Under the pieces are notes generated by a model that saw only the letters and a program-made list of their open reading frames with translations, had not been told where the DNA came from and made no database searches. This document shows positions 1-7,612 of a stretch of DNA of 12,469 bases, piece after piece; position 1 is the first letter of the stretch, and every line of letters starts with the position of its first letter. Source of the DNA: Clostridiales bacterium (lineage in GTDB: Bacteria > Bacillota_A > Clostridia > Oscillospirales > Acutalibacteraceae); NCBI GenBank assembly GCA_009774735.1, contig VSOH01000030.1, positions 1-12,469 of the forward strand, read 5' to 3'. Both the position numbers and the translations under genes were made by a program.

Positions 1-139
1 ACTGTTTATTATAATCGGTATCATCGCAATTGCAGGTCATATTCCTTTTTTCGGAAAACCGTTAACCCTTATATTTTCAATAATACTTATTATATTTATC
101 TTGGGCTTTTTCATAATAATCGGCAAAAGGAGAAAATAA
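1..139 (+). CDS. C-terminal end of an unidentified membrane protein (partial)
   Basis: The window begins inside this reading frame. Codons run in frame from base 2 to a TAA at 137-139, giving 45 residues. They are very hydrophobic: an Ile/Ala/Gly-rich stretch, a short polar turn around HIPFFGKP, then one long membrane-spanning segment rich in Leu, Ile and Phe. The protein ends in the basic tail GKRRK, which by the positive-inside rule would lie in the cytoplasm. No start codon or catalytic motif is visible, so the family cannot be named. Its TAA shares one base with the ATG of the following DUF523 gene (TAATG), so the two are probably in one operon and translationally coupled. Confidence 0.7.
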   Translation, partial: LFIIIGIIAIAGHIPFFGKPLTLIFSIILIIFILGFFIIIGKRRK

Positions 140-576
140 TGAAAATTCTGGTAAGTGCCTGCCTGCTTGGCGAAAACTGCAAATACAGCGGTGGCAATAA
201 CAAATGTGATGAAATAATCGAGCTTGGAAAACGTCATAAGCTGATACCGGTCTGCCCTGAATGCTTTGGCGGTCTGCCGATACCAAGAGTACCGAGTGAA
301 ATCAAAAACGGCAGAGTTTATGCCAAAACAGGTGAGGATTTAACGGAAGCATTTGAGGACGGAGCTGAAAAATCTCTTTATGTAGCAGAGGAAAGCGGCT
401 GTCAGCTTGCAATCCTTAAGGAGCGAAGCCCGAGCTGCGGCTTTGGTGAAATATATGACGGCAGCTTCAGCGGCAAAACAATACAGGGAAACGGTATAAC
501 AGCACAGCTTTTATATGACCATGGCATCGTCATACTCGGCGAAACAAAAATTGACAAAATCAAAGATTACGAATAG
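139..576 (+). CDS. DUF523 family protein (YbbK-like cysteine-rich protein)
   Basis: This 145-residue protein is a full-length member of the DUF523 family. It begins with the hallmark MKILVSACLLGENCKYSGG and contains CPECFGGLPIPR (about 39-50) and the conserved SPSCG motif (97-101). Seven cysteines are present (8, 14, 23, 39, 42, 88, 100), several at conserved family positions, suggesting metal or redox chemistry. The biochemical role of the family is not established; some relatives occur fused to a DUF1722 domain. The start is well supported: AAGGAG at 127-132 lies 6 bases before the ATG, and the ATG overlaps the stop of the upstream membrane-protein gene. No signal peptide or membrane segment is seen, so it is probably cytoplasmic. 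An intrinsic terminator follows directly. Confidence 0.93.
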   Translation: MKILVSACLLGENCKYSGGNNKCDEIIELGKRHKLIPVCPECFGGLPIPRVPSEIKNGRVYAKTGEDLTEAFEDGAEKSLYVAEESGCQLAILKERSPSCGFGEIYDGSFSGKTIQGNGITAQLLYDHGIVILGETKIDKIKDYE

Positions 577-584
577 CTTGCTTT

Positions 585-612
585 ACAGAGGTTGAAAGAC
601 CTCTGTTTTTCT
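585..612 (+). terminator. Rho-independent terminator after the DUF523 gene
   Basis: A perfect 8-bp stem (ACAGAGGT at 585-592 paired with ACCTCTGT at 599-606) encloses a six-base loop (TGAAAG). The last T of the stem runs into four more Ts, then CTTTG. It begins 8 bases after the DUF523 stop and ends the first operon. Confidence 0.85.
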
Positions 613-652
613 TTGATAATATCACAAATCTTATATTAATAATGCAAAGTGC

Positions 653-681
653 TTGACCGGTGTAATTTGTTATTGTAATAT
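653..681 (+). promoter_or_regulatory. Sigma-A promoter of the phosphotransferase-MATE operon
   Basis: TTGACC (653-658) and TAATAT (676-681) are separated by exactly 17 bases, close to the sigma-A consensus. Transcription would begin about 7 bases after the -10 box, near the AAGGGGG ribosome binding site, leaving a leader of roughly 15 bases. No attenuator or riboswitch can therefore fit between promoter and gene. Confidence 0.72.
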
Positions 682-702
682 CAAGGCAAGGGGGTTATCA
701 TT

Positions 703-1686
703 ATGGTAAGCAAAACAAAATTTGTTATCAGCAACGACAAGATAAAAGAAATATTCAGTCAATACGGAATTGACTGCATCAAAAGCATTTCACCTCTCGG
801 CGACGGTGAATACAACGCCGTATTTGAAGTGAAGGCAGATAAAAGCTATGTATTAAAGCTGGCACCTGACAGCACAACTGCCGTTCTGACATATGAAAAC
901 AAAATGATGTCAAGCGAGGTATTCTGGTATGAACAAATCAGAAAACATACAGATATAAGAGTACCTGAGGTGTATTTTACCGATTATTCAAAAAGTATTG
1001 TTCCTACAGAATACTTCATTATGGAAAAGCTCGACGGAGAGATGAGAAGCATTGCCCGGCTCGGTGCCGACACGGTAATAGAAAGCACTGCATTAATGCT
1101 TGCACAAATACATAAAATTAAAAACGATAAATTCGGATACGTTCAAAACGGACTTTATGACAACTGGTATGATGCACTTTGCTCTATGATAAACAATCTG
1201 CTTGCTGATGCCAAGCGTGTAGGTAAGCCATCAAAGAATGGTGAAAGACTTTTGAAATGCGCCAAAAAACACAAAAGCCTACTCAAAAAGGTTGAATGCA
1301 CAATGGTAAACTATGACCTTTGGGATGCCAATGTCATTTGCTGTAAGGACAAAAACGGAAAAACCGAACATTGCTGGATAGATCCTGAAAGAAGCTTTTG
1401 GGGTGACAGAATATTTGACTTTATCTGTGTTGACAACAATCCTGTTTTCAATCTTAAATCAAAGCAAAAGGCTATAGAAATCTATAACAGTGCTACCGAC
1501 AAGCCGATTGAAATTAACACTGAAAATGAAATCAGATACGCCTTTGCTCAAGGGCTTTTAGGTGTAATTCAGGAGGTAGAAAAATATTATCGCTATACGC
1601 CCCGTCATTTTGGATGGTGGAGAAACACTATAACCTGTATTCCTTTTTATAAAAACGCATTTAAGGTGCTTGAAAATGCAAAATAA
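703..1686 (+). CDS. APH/choline-kinase-fold small-molecule phosphotransferase
   Basis: This 327-residue protein has the layout of the aminoglycoside phosphotransferase / choline kinase superfamily (APH fold), which transfers phosphate from ATP to a small hydroxylated substrate. The N-lobe carries a candidate ATP-binding lysine in YVLKLAP (Lys52) and a hinge-like EYFIMEKLDGE (103-113). The C-lobe has the catalytic loop VNYDLWDANV (202-211; Asp205 as catalytic base, Asn210 as metal ligand) and the metal-binding IDPE (226-229), followed by FWGDRIFDF. The usual His-Gly before the catalytic Asp is replaced by Asn-Tyr. Length fits the family and no signal peptide is seen. An AAGGGGG site (688-694) lies 8 bases before the ATG. 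The end of the gene overlaps a MATE exporter by 11 bases, so one transcript makes both. The substrate cannot be deduced: an antibiotic, a sugar, an amino alcohol or choline are all possible. Confidence 0.85.
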   Translation: MVSKTKFVISNDKIKEIFSQYGIDCIKSISPLGDGEYNAVFEVKADKSYVLKLAPDSTTAVLTYENKMMSSEVFWYEQIRKHTDIRVPEVYFTDYSKSIVPTEYFIMEKLDGEMRSIARLGADTVIESTALMLAQIHKIKNDKFGYVQNGLYDNWYDALCSMINNLLADAKRVGKPSKNGERLLKCAKKHKSLLKKVECTMVNYDLWDANVICCKDKNGKTEHCWIDPERSFWGDRIFDFICVDNNPVFNLKSKQKAIEIYNSATDKPIEINTENEIRYAFAQGLLGVIQEVEKYYRYTPRHFGWWRNTITCIPFYKNAFKVLENAK

Positions 1687-2989
1687 CAAAAACAAGACCG
1701 CAGTAATGGAAACCAAACCCATTCCAAAGCTGATACTAAGCTATTCATCGGCAACCTTTTTCGCATTGTTTTTTGATGCACTTTACAATATTGTTGACAC
1801 ATTGTTCATTAGCCACGGCGTTGGTGATAACGCTATGGGCGGAGTATCGGTTGTATTTCCTTTTATGATGATACAGGCAGCTATTGCTCAGATGGTCGGC
1901 GGAGGTGCTGCTGCACTTGCAGCAAAACATCTTGGTGAAAAGGATTACAAAAAAGCCGGCAGCATTGCTGCAAATGCAATGCTGATTTTTTACAGCACAG
2001 CTATTCTTACCACCATACTCGGATTTATTTTTATGTCACCTGTCTTAAAGCTCTCAGGTGTAACCGATGACATAGTTCCCTACGCAAAGGAATACTTTTC
2101 AATTATTCTGATAGGCAATGTATTCTCAACAGGCTTTTCATCAATTATACGTGCCGAGGGCAGGATGGGCTATTCACTTGCAATATGGCTTATACCAACA
2201 GCAGTCAATATCTTTCTTGATTATATTTTTATAAGCGTAATTGATATGGGTGTTAAAGGAGCAGCACTTGCAACTGTTATCGGTTACTTCACCAGCTTCT
2301 TAATGAGCGTAATATTCTTTACAAAAATAAGCTGTCAGGATTTCAGTGACATAAAAATAAACCGTCACACGGCTGAAGATATTCTGATAATCGGAATTCC
2401 AACACTAATACAAATGAGCAGTATGTCACTAATTTTCTTATTAATTAACAGACTGCTCTCGAAATTCGGCGGTAGCACAGCAGTGAATACCTTTGCATAT
2501 ATCAGTAAAATTGCAATGCTTGCAGTTGTACCCATTAATGCAACAGCACAAGCGGTATCTCCTATAATAAGCTATAATTACGGTGCTGATAACAAAGCAA
2601 GAATCAAAGACACACTGAATTTGGCATTGCTGTTTACGGAATTTTATGCGGTTATTGCAGCAGCCTGCGCATTCTTAGCTCCTAAATTTTTCATCAATAT
2701 TTTTACTGATAATTATGAAATAATCAGCGAAGGGGCAAAAGCTTTGCAAATGATTTCGCCAACTCTGATTTTTATCCCGGTTGTAATCATTCTAAGCTCT
2801 TATTTTCAGTCAACAGGCAAAAAATCCAAAGCAATTATTTCAAGTGCAGGCATAATTGTATTTTTAATAATTCTGCTTATTGTAATGCCGAATATATATA
2901 ATTTAAACGGAATATGGATTTCAATCCCCATTTCATATGTGCTTTCAACCGTGCTTGCGGTGTCATTAAAAATCAAATGTAAAATATAA
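1676..2989 (+). CDS. MATE-family multidrug exporter
   Basis: This 437-residue integral membrane protein has two homologous MatE halves and about 12 predicted helices. Such proteins export cationic or organic compounds using Na+ or H+ gradients. Family signatures include the first-helix Asp in YNIVDTLFIS (Asp41), VGGGAAALAAKHLGEKD (74-90), and in the second half a PINATAQAVSPIISYNYGAD-type segment. I place the start at ATG 1676 because AAGGTG (1663-1668) lies 7 bases before it; an in-frame TTG at 1670 would leave only one base of spacing. The gene overlaps the phosphotransferase by 11 bases, implying coupled translation. The pairing suggests a modify-and-export or resistance role, which is inference. 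The substrate is unknown. Confidence 0.93.
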   Translation: MQNNKNKTAVMETKPIPKLILSYSSATFFALFFDALYNIVDTLFISHGVGDNAMGGVSVVFPFMMIQAAIAQMVGGGAAALAAKHLGEKDYKKAGSIAANAMLIFYSTAILTTILGFIFMSPVLKLSGVTDDIVPYAKEYFSIILIGNVFSTGFSSIIRAEGRMGYSLAIWLIPTAVNIFLDYIFISVIDMGVKGAALATVIGYFTSFLMSVIFFTKISCQDFSDIKINRHTAEDILIIGIPTLIQMSSMSLIFLLINRLLSKFGGSTAVNTFAYISKIAMLAVVPINATAQAVSPIISYNYGADNKARIKDTLNLALLFTEFYAVIAAACAFLAPKFFINIFTDNYEIISEGAKALQMISPTLIFIPVVIILSSYFQSTGKKSKAIISSAGIIVFLIILLIVMPNIYNLNGIWISIPISYVLSTVLAVSLKIKCKI

Positions 2990-3004
2990 GTTAAGCAGCT
3001 TAAC
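2990..3004. repeat. Perfect palindrome GTTAAGC-A-GCTTAAC after the MATE gene
   Basis: Two exact 7-base arms are separated by a single A, starting one base after the MATE stop codon. As a hairpin it would need a loop of 3 or more bases, leaving only 5-6 pairs, and no proper T-run follows. It is therefore a poor intrinsic terminator and could instead be a protein-binding site. No regulator is encoded next to it. The rest of 3005-3110 is AT-rich and shows no convincing promoter, although TAGAAT at 3098-3103 could be a -10 box for the downstream gene. Confidence 0.4.
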
Positions 3005-3120
3005 ATAAATTTTAATTTGTTAATCTGTTTTTTATATTTCTCAAAATCTTTTACTCAAGTTTTACCACTTCTAAATTACTGCTTAATTGTAAATAATTAG
3101 AATATAGCCGAGGTGATACA

Positions 3121-4863
3121 ATGACAATATTTGATTTATTACAATTTATAGGAGGTCTTGCTCTGTTCCTTTACGGAATGAATTATATGGGAACCTCTCT
3201 TGAAAAACTTAGCGGCGGCAAGCTTGAAACCATGCTTGAAAAAATGACGAGCAACAGACTTAAGGGTCTGCTTCTTGGTGCAGGTGTAACTGCTGTTATC
3301 CAAAGTTCCTCAGCAGTAACTGTTATGGCAGTAGGCTTTGTTAATTCAAAAATTATGACACTGCACCAGGTTGTAGGAATCATAATGGGTGCGAATATCG
3401 GAACAACAATTACAAGCTGGCTGCTTTCACTGACAGGCATTGAAGGCTCAAATATATTCATTAAGCTGCTCAAGCCTTCCTCCTTTGCACCGGTTATTGC
3501 AATAATAGGTGTATTTCTGTTATTCTCGAAAAAAAATGAAAAAAAGAAAAATATCGGTGCAATCATGTTGGGCTTTGCCACACTGATGTTCGGTATGGAT
3601 TATATGAGCTCAGCTGTTGAGCCGCTTAAGGATGTGCCGCAGTTTACAGGTATTCTTACAATGTTTTCCAATCCCATACTCGGCATACTTGCAGGTGCAT
3701 TGCTGACAGCAGTTATTCAGAGCTCCTCAGCCTCTGTCGGCATACTTCAGGCACTGGCTGTAACAGGCTCAATAACAGTTTCCTCCGCATTTCCGATAAT
3801 ACTCGGTCAAAATATAGGAACATGTATTACAGCACTTATTTCATCTGTAGGCACAAGCAAAAACGGAAAAAGAACAGCCGTTATTCACCTGATATTTAAC
3901 GCACTTGGTGTTGCGGCGGCAATGATTATTTTTTACGCACTAAAGGGTATTCTAAAGCTGCCGCTATTCGAGGAAGGCATCAATGCAGGAAGTATAGCAG
4001 CAATACACACAACATTTAATGTATTTTCAACAGTACTTCTTTTTCCTTTCGGCAAATGGCTTGAAAAGCTTGCCTGCATTATCATACCAAACGGCAAGGA
4101 TGAAAACAGTGAGCTGATTGACGAAAAATTTGTTCTGTCAAATACTTACGCTATTGATAAGGCTAAAGAGCAATGCAATACAATGGCAGAAACTGCACTT
4201 GAAAACACAATACTATCACTGAATATATTAAAAAAATATTCATCCTCAAAAAACAGTAAAATTACGGAAAACGAACAGATTCTTGATAAATATGAGGATG
4301 AGCTTGAAACCTATCTCGTAAAAATAAGTGCAGGAGAATTAAATTTAAACAATTCAGTAAGACTGTCAATGCTTTCACATGCAATCGGCAATTTTGAAAG
4401 AATCGGTGACTATGCCTATAATATATTAAGAGTCAAACAGCAAATGCATCGGGATAAAATCCATTTCAGCCGGGAAGCATATAATGAACTGGAAATTATG
4501 AGCAATGCAGTTAAGGAAATTGCTGAAAACTCGGTATCTGCATTCATTAATGATGATGCAGACGCAGCAAGCAGAATTGAACCGCTTGAACAGGTTATTG
4601 ACAATCTTAAGGTTCAGATAAAGGCAAAGCATTCAAAGCGTATGGAAAACACAGAATGCAGCATTGAAAACGGAATTTTATTTTTCGACATAATCAATTC
4701 TCTTGAACGAATTGCAGACCATTGCTCAAACCTTGCTTTTTGTATTATTGAGTTGTCGCAAAAAAGTTACCGCATTCACCAATATTCCAAGGGACTGAAA
4801 AACACAAGCTCTTCATTTATGGAAACCTTTGAAGAATACTGCGAAAAGTATTCATTAGCATAA
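3121..4863 (+). CDS. Na+/phosphate cotransporter family protein with C-terminal PhoU-like domain
   Basis: This 580-residue protein belongs to the Na/Pi cotransporter (NptA/YjbB, PF02690) family. The membrane part (about 1-320) holds two inverted repeats, each with the diagnostic QSSSA motif: VIQSSSAVTVMAVG (59-72) and VIQSSSASVGILQA (198-211). Each is followed by GANIGTTITS (90-99) or GQNIGTCITA (229-238). The cytoplasmic part (about 340-570) is helical, with the NFERIGDYAYNI and NSLERIADHCSNL signatures of PhoU repeats. Members move inorganic phosphate or other anions with Na+; whether this one imports or exports cannot be told from sequence. GAGGTG (3110-3115) lies 5 bases before the ATG. 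It stands alone, convergent with the atp operon, without pst or pho genes nearby. Its stop codon abuts a shared terminator hairpin. Confidence 0.94.
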   Translation: MTIFDLLQFIGGLALFLYGMNYMGTSLEKLSGGKLETMLEKMTSNRLKGLLLGAGVTAVIQSSSAVTVMAVGFVNSKIMTLHQVVGIIMGANIGTTITSWLLSLTGIEGSNIFIKLLKPSSFAPVIAIIGVFLLFSKKNEKKKNIGAIMLGFATLMFGMDYMSSAVEPLKDVPQFTGILTMFSNPILGILAGALLTAVIQSSSASVGILQALAVTGSITVSSAFPIILGQNIGTCITALISSVGTSKNGKRTAVIHLIFNALGVAAAMIIFYALKGILKLPLFEEGINAGSIAAIHTTFNVFSTVLLFPFGKWLEKLACIIIPNGKDENSELIDEKFVLSNTYAIDKAKEQCNTMAETALENTILSLNILKKYSSSKNSKITENEQILDKYEDELETYLVKISAGELNLNNSVRLSMLSHAIGNFERIGDYAYNILRVKQQMHRDKIHFSREAYNELEIMSNAVKEIAENSVSAFINDDADAASRIEPLEQVIDNLKVQIKAKHSKRMENTECSIENGILFFDIINSLERIADHCSNLAFCIIELSQKSYRIHQYSKGLKNTSSSFMETFEEYCEKYSLA

Positions 4864-4864
4864 A

Positions 4865-4902
4865 AAACAGCGGATGTTGCTTTAATGTAACATCCGCTGT
4901 TT
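4865..4902. terminator. Shared bidirectional terminator of the Na/Pi gene and atp operon
   Basis: A 38-base hairpin with a 16-bp stem (one G-U pair) has arms AAACAGCGGATGTTGC (4865-4880) and GTAACATCCGCTGTTT (4887-4902) around the loop TTTAAT. Read on the minus strand it ends in a clean run of six Ts, the ideal form for ending the atp transcript. On the plus strand only TTTCTC follows, so it should be weaker there. The hairpin starts 2 bases after the Na/Pi stop, and its other arm ends 1 base from the atpC stop codon. Confidence 0.9.
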
Positions 4903-4903
4903 C

Positions 4904-5317
4904 TCATATATTATGACGACTTTTGATTTTTAATCTGTCCATTGCTCGTGCCAGGTTCGCCTGTGAGTGATAGTATTCAAGCTGCGATTGATTAAAACGC
5001 ATATCCTCCTCCGCTCTTTCCTTAGCCTCCTGTGCACGTCGTGCATCAATTTCCTCAGGCAGCTCGGCAGAAATACAAACAAGAATTGCCGTGTTGTCAA
5101 GAAATTCCAAAAATCCGTTTCCCACATAGGCAGGTATTTCTTTGCCGTTGGCATCGGTAATTCTCATTTCACCTGAATCAATGGGAACAACGCAGTTTTC
5201 ATGTCTGGCAAGAAAACCCTGACTTCCGCCGTCAACAAGCGGAACGACAAGCTGCTGTGCTTCACCGTCAAAAAAGGTTCTGTTTGATGCAATAATTTTT
5301 AATTGAAAGGTATTCAT
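4904..5317 (-). CDS. atpC: F1Fo ATP synthase subunit epsilon
   Basis: This 137-residue subunit forms part of the central stalk of F1 and can inhibit ATP hydrolysis. The N-terminal beta-sandwich spans about 1-84, with the characteristic QGFLARHENCVVPI region. The C-terminal helical hairpin follows (SAELPEEIDARRAQEAKERAEE and onward) and contains IDARRA, matching the I(L)DxxRA ATP-binding motif known from Bacillus epsilon, so ATP-sensing inhibition is plausible. I start at ATG 5317 because AAGGTG (5329-5324, minus strand) lies 6 bases upstream. A GTG at 5326 would add three residues but sits inside that binding site. It is the last gene of the operon and ends directly at the terminator. Confidence 0.96.
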   Translation of the reverse strand: MNTFQLKIIASNRTFFDGEAQQLVVPLVDGGSQGFLARHENCVVPIDSGEMRITDANGKEIPAYVGNGFLEFLDNTAILVCISAELPEEIDARRAQEAKERAEEDMRFNQSQLEYYHSQANLARAMDRLKIKSRHNI

Positions 5318-5327
5318 AAAGGTCACC

Positions 5328-6713
5328 TTATTTCATTTGTTCTGCCTTTTTCAGAACATCATCAATAGTTCCTGCATTGAAAAACGCCATTTCCGGTACA
5401 TCGTCGACCTCACCGTCAACAATTGCCTTAAAGCCCTTTACAGACTCTTTTACAGGCACATAAACACCCTCAATGCCTGTAAAGCTTTCCGCTACATGGA
5501 AAGGCTGTGACAGGAACTTTTCAATTTTTCTTGCACGGTAAACAATCTGCTTATCCTCGTCAGAAAGCTCCTCCATACCAAGTATTGCAATAATATCCTG
5601 CAGTTCCTTATATTTCTGAAGATATGCCTGCACCTTTCTGGCTACCTCGTAGTGCTCTTCGCCGACAACGTCAGCCTCAAGTATACGGGAATTTGACTCC
5701 AGAGGGTCAACAGCAGGATAAATACCCTTTTCAACAATCTTTCTTGAAAGAACAGTTGTAGCATCAAGGTGTGCAAAGGTCGTTGCAGGGGCAGGGTCTG
5801 TCAGGTCATCGGCAGGTACATAAACCGCCTGAACAGATGTGATTGAGCCGTTTTTTGTGGAAGCAATACGCTCCTGAAGCTCACCGACATCCGTTGCCAG
5901 TGTAGGCTGATAACCAACGGCTGACGGCATTCTGCCAAGAAGAGCAGACACCTCAGAGCCGGCCTGAACGAAACGGAAAATATTATCAATAAAGAGCAGT
6001 ACGTCCTGATGGTCAACATCACGGAAATATTCTGCCATAGTAAGACCGGTTTCAGCAACTCTCATTCTTGCTCCCGGCGGTTCATTCATCTGACCGAAAA
6101 CGAGTGCTGTTTTTTCAAGAACACCGCTTTCACCCATTTCCTTCCAAAGGTCATTACCCTCACGGCTTCGCTCACCAACACCTGTGAATATGGAATAACC
6201 GCCGTGCTGCGTTGCAACATTTGTAATAAGCTCCTGAATAAGTACGGTTTTACCTACACCTGCACCACCGAAAAGACCGATTTTTCCGCCTTTCTGATAG
6301 GGTGTCAAAAGATCGATAACCTTAATGCCTGTTTCAAGAATTTCGACCTGACTTGCCTGCTCCTCAAAAGACGGAGCACTTCTGTGTATTGACCAATGCT
6401 CTGCATCATTAAGATTTTCTCCATCGTCAATGGCTTCACCCACAACATTGAACAATCTGCCAAGTGTTCTGCTTCCGACAGGAACTTTAATGGCGTCACC
6501 TGTAGCAACAACATCCATATCCTTACAAAGGCCCTCAGATGCAGCAAGCATAATACAGCGCACACAGCCTGAGCCGATATGCTGACTGACCTCCATAACA
6601 AGTCTTTTGCCGTCAACAGTAACCTCAAGAGCGTCCTTAATATCGGGTAATTCGCCTTCAAACTCAACATCGACAACAGGACCCATCACCTGAACAATTT
6701 TACCTGTATTCAT
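5328..6713 (-). CDS. atpD: F1Fo ATP synthase catalytic subunit beta
   Basis: At 461 residues this is full length for the catalytic subunit of F1, which makes ATP from ADP and phosphate at the alpha-beta interfaces. Visible are the Walker A loop GGAGVGKT (149-156), the catalytic Glu in GVGERSREGNDL (Glu181), Walker B DVLLFIDNIFRF (237-248), MNEPPGARMRVAETG (209-223), and EELSDED (381-387), the counterpart of the DELSEED lever that contacts gamma. A strong AGGAGGTGT site precedes the ATG. It follows atpG by 14 bases and precedes atpC by 10 bases. Nothing essential is missing. Confidence 0.99.
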   Translation of the reverse strand: MNTGKIVQVMGPVVDVEFEGELPDIKDALEVTVDGKRLVMEVSQHIGSGCVRCIMLAASEGLCKDMDVVATGDAIKVPVGSRTLGRLFNVVGEAIDDGENLNDAEHWSIHRSAPSFEEQASQVEILETGIKVIDLLTPYQKGGKIGLFGGAGVGKTVLIQELITNVATQHGGYSIFTGVGERSREGNDLWKEMGESGVLEKTALVFGQMNEPPGARMRVAETGLTMAEYFRDVDHQDVLLFIDNIFRFVQAGSEVSALLGRMPSAVGYQPTLATDVGELQERIASTKNGSITSVQAVYVPADDLTDPAPATTFAHLDATTVLSRKIVEKGIYPAVDPLESNSRILEADVVGEEHYEVARKVQAYLQKYKELQDIIAILGMEELSDEDKQIVYRARKIEKFLSQPFHVAESFTGIEGVYVPVKESVKGFKAIVDGEVDDVPEMAFFNAGTIDDVLKKAEQMK

Positions 6714-6727
6714 TTAAAGGACACCTC

Positions 6728-7612
6728 CTACCTCATTTTGTTTTTCTGCGCCTTGGCACCTGCTATTACCTCTGTTATTTCCTGTGTAATAGCCGCCTGT
6801 CTGGCACGGTTAAATTCGATACCAAGCTGCTTTAACATATCCTTTGCAGCATCGGTTGCAGTCTGCATAGCCATCATTCTTGCATTATGCTCAGAACAGT
6901 AAGACTCAACAAGTGCACCGTAAACAAAGCCTGCAATATAATTGGGAATAATATAATCAAAAACCTGATCAACATTCGGCTCAAAATAGCAAGACTGATA
7001 ATTATTTTCAGCCCTATTAATGCTTTTAACCTTTTTCAAAGGCAGAAGCTGTTTGATTTCTGCGTTAAAGGTAACAGAATTAACCATTCTTGTATAAACA
7101 ATATAGACCTCATCAAGCTCGCCGTTTTTAAACAGATCAACCATTTTTTCGCTGATAATTCTCGCCCTGTTCACATTCGGGTTCTGTGCCGTATACTTGA
7201 AATTAATATCAACAGGAATATTCTTTTTTTCAAAATATCTTCGACCCACCTGCCCAACAACAAAAAGCATATTCTTGTTATCGGACAAAGCCTCATTTTC
7301 CGCAATTTTTATAACATTGTGATTGTATGCACCCGCCATACCCTTATCTGCAGTAACTACAATATAGCCCTGCTTTCGTTCCTTTTTAGGTATGCTTTCC
7401 CTTTCGTTGAAAAACTCACTGCCCGTTTCGGGTGAAAGGTCAAGTATTTTTGCCAATGCATCCTGAATTGCATAGAAATAAGGTTCGGTATTTTTAAGGT
7501 CCTTCCTCGCCTTCTGAAGCTTGGAGCTGGAAATCATACACATTGCGTTCGTGATTTTCATTGTGTTCTTAATCGACTTCATACGGGCTTGAATTTCACG
7601 GGAATTAGCCAT
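6728..7612 (-). CDS. atpG: F1Fo ATP synthase subunit gamma
   Basis: This 294-residue rotor shaft of F1 has the two conserved terminal coiled-coil helices: N-terminal SREIQARMKSIKNTMKITNA (4-23) and C-terminal ESYCSEHNARMMAMQTATDA and NRARQAAITQEITEVIAGA. The central Rossmann-like domain includes the GYIVVTADKGMAGAYNHNV strand and loop. The ATG lies inside the last codons of the delta-alpha fusion gene (8-base overlap), and an AAGAAGGT site lies just upstream. Translation is therefore likely coupled to the fusion gene. Length and motifs are normal. Confidence 0.98.
   Translation of the reverse strand: MANSREIQARMKSIKNTMKITNAMCMISSSKLQKARKDLKNTEPYFYAIQDALAKILDLSPETGSEFFNERESIPKKERKQGYIVVTADKGMAGAYNHNVIKIAENEALSDNKNMLFVVGQVGRRYFEKKNIPVDINFKYTAQNPNVNRARIISEKMVDLFKNGELDEVYIVYTRMVNSVTFNAEIKQLLPLKKVKSINRAENNYQSCYFEPNVDQVFDYIIPNYIAGFVYGALVESYCSEHNARMMAMQTATDAAKDMLKQLGIEFNRARQAAITQEITEVIAGAKAQKNKMR

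Noticed and set aside
1670..1675. TTG at 1670 as the MATE start
   Set aside because: Only one base separates it from the AAGGTG site; ATG 1676 has ideal 7-base spacing.
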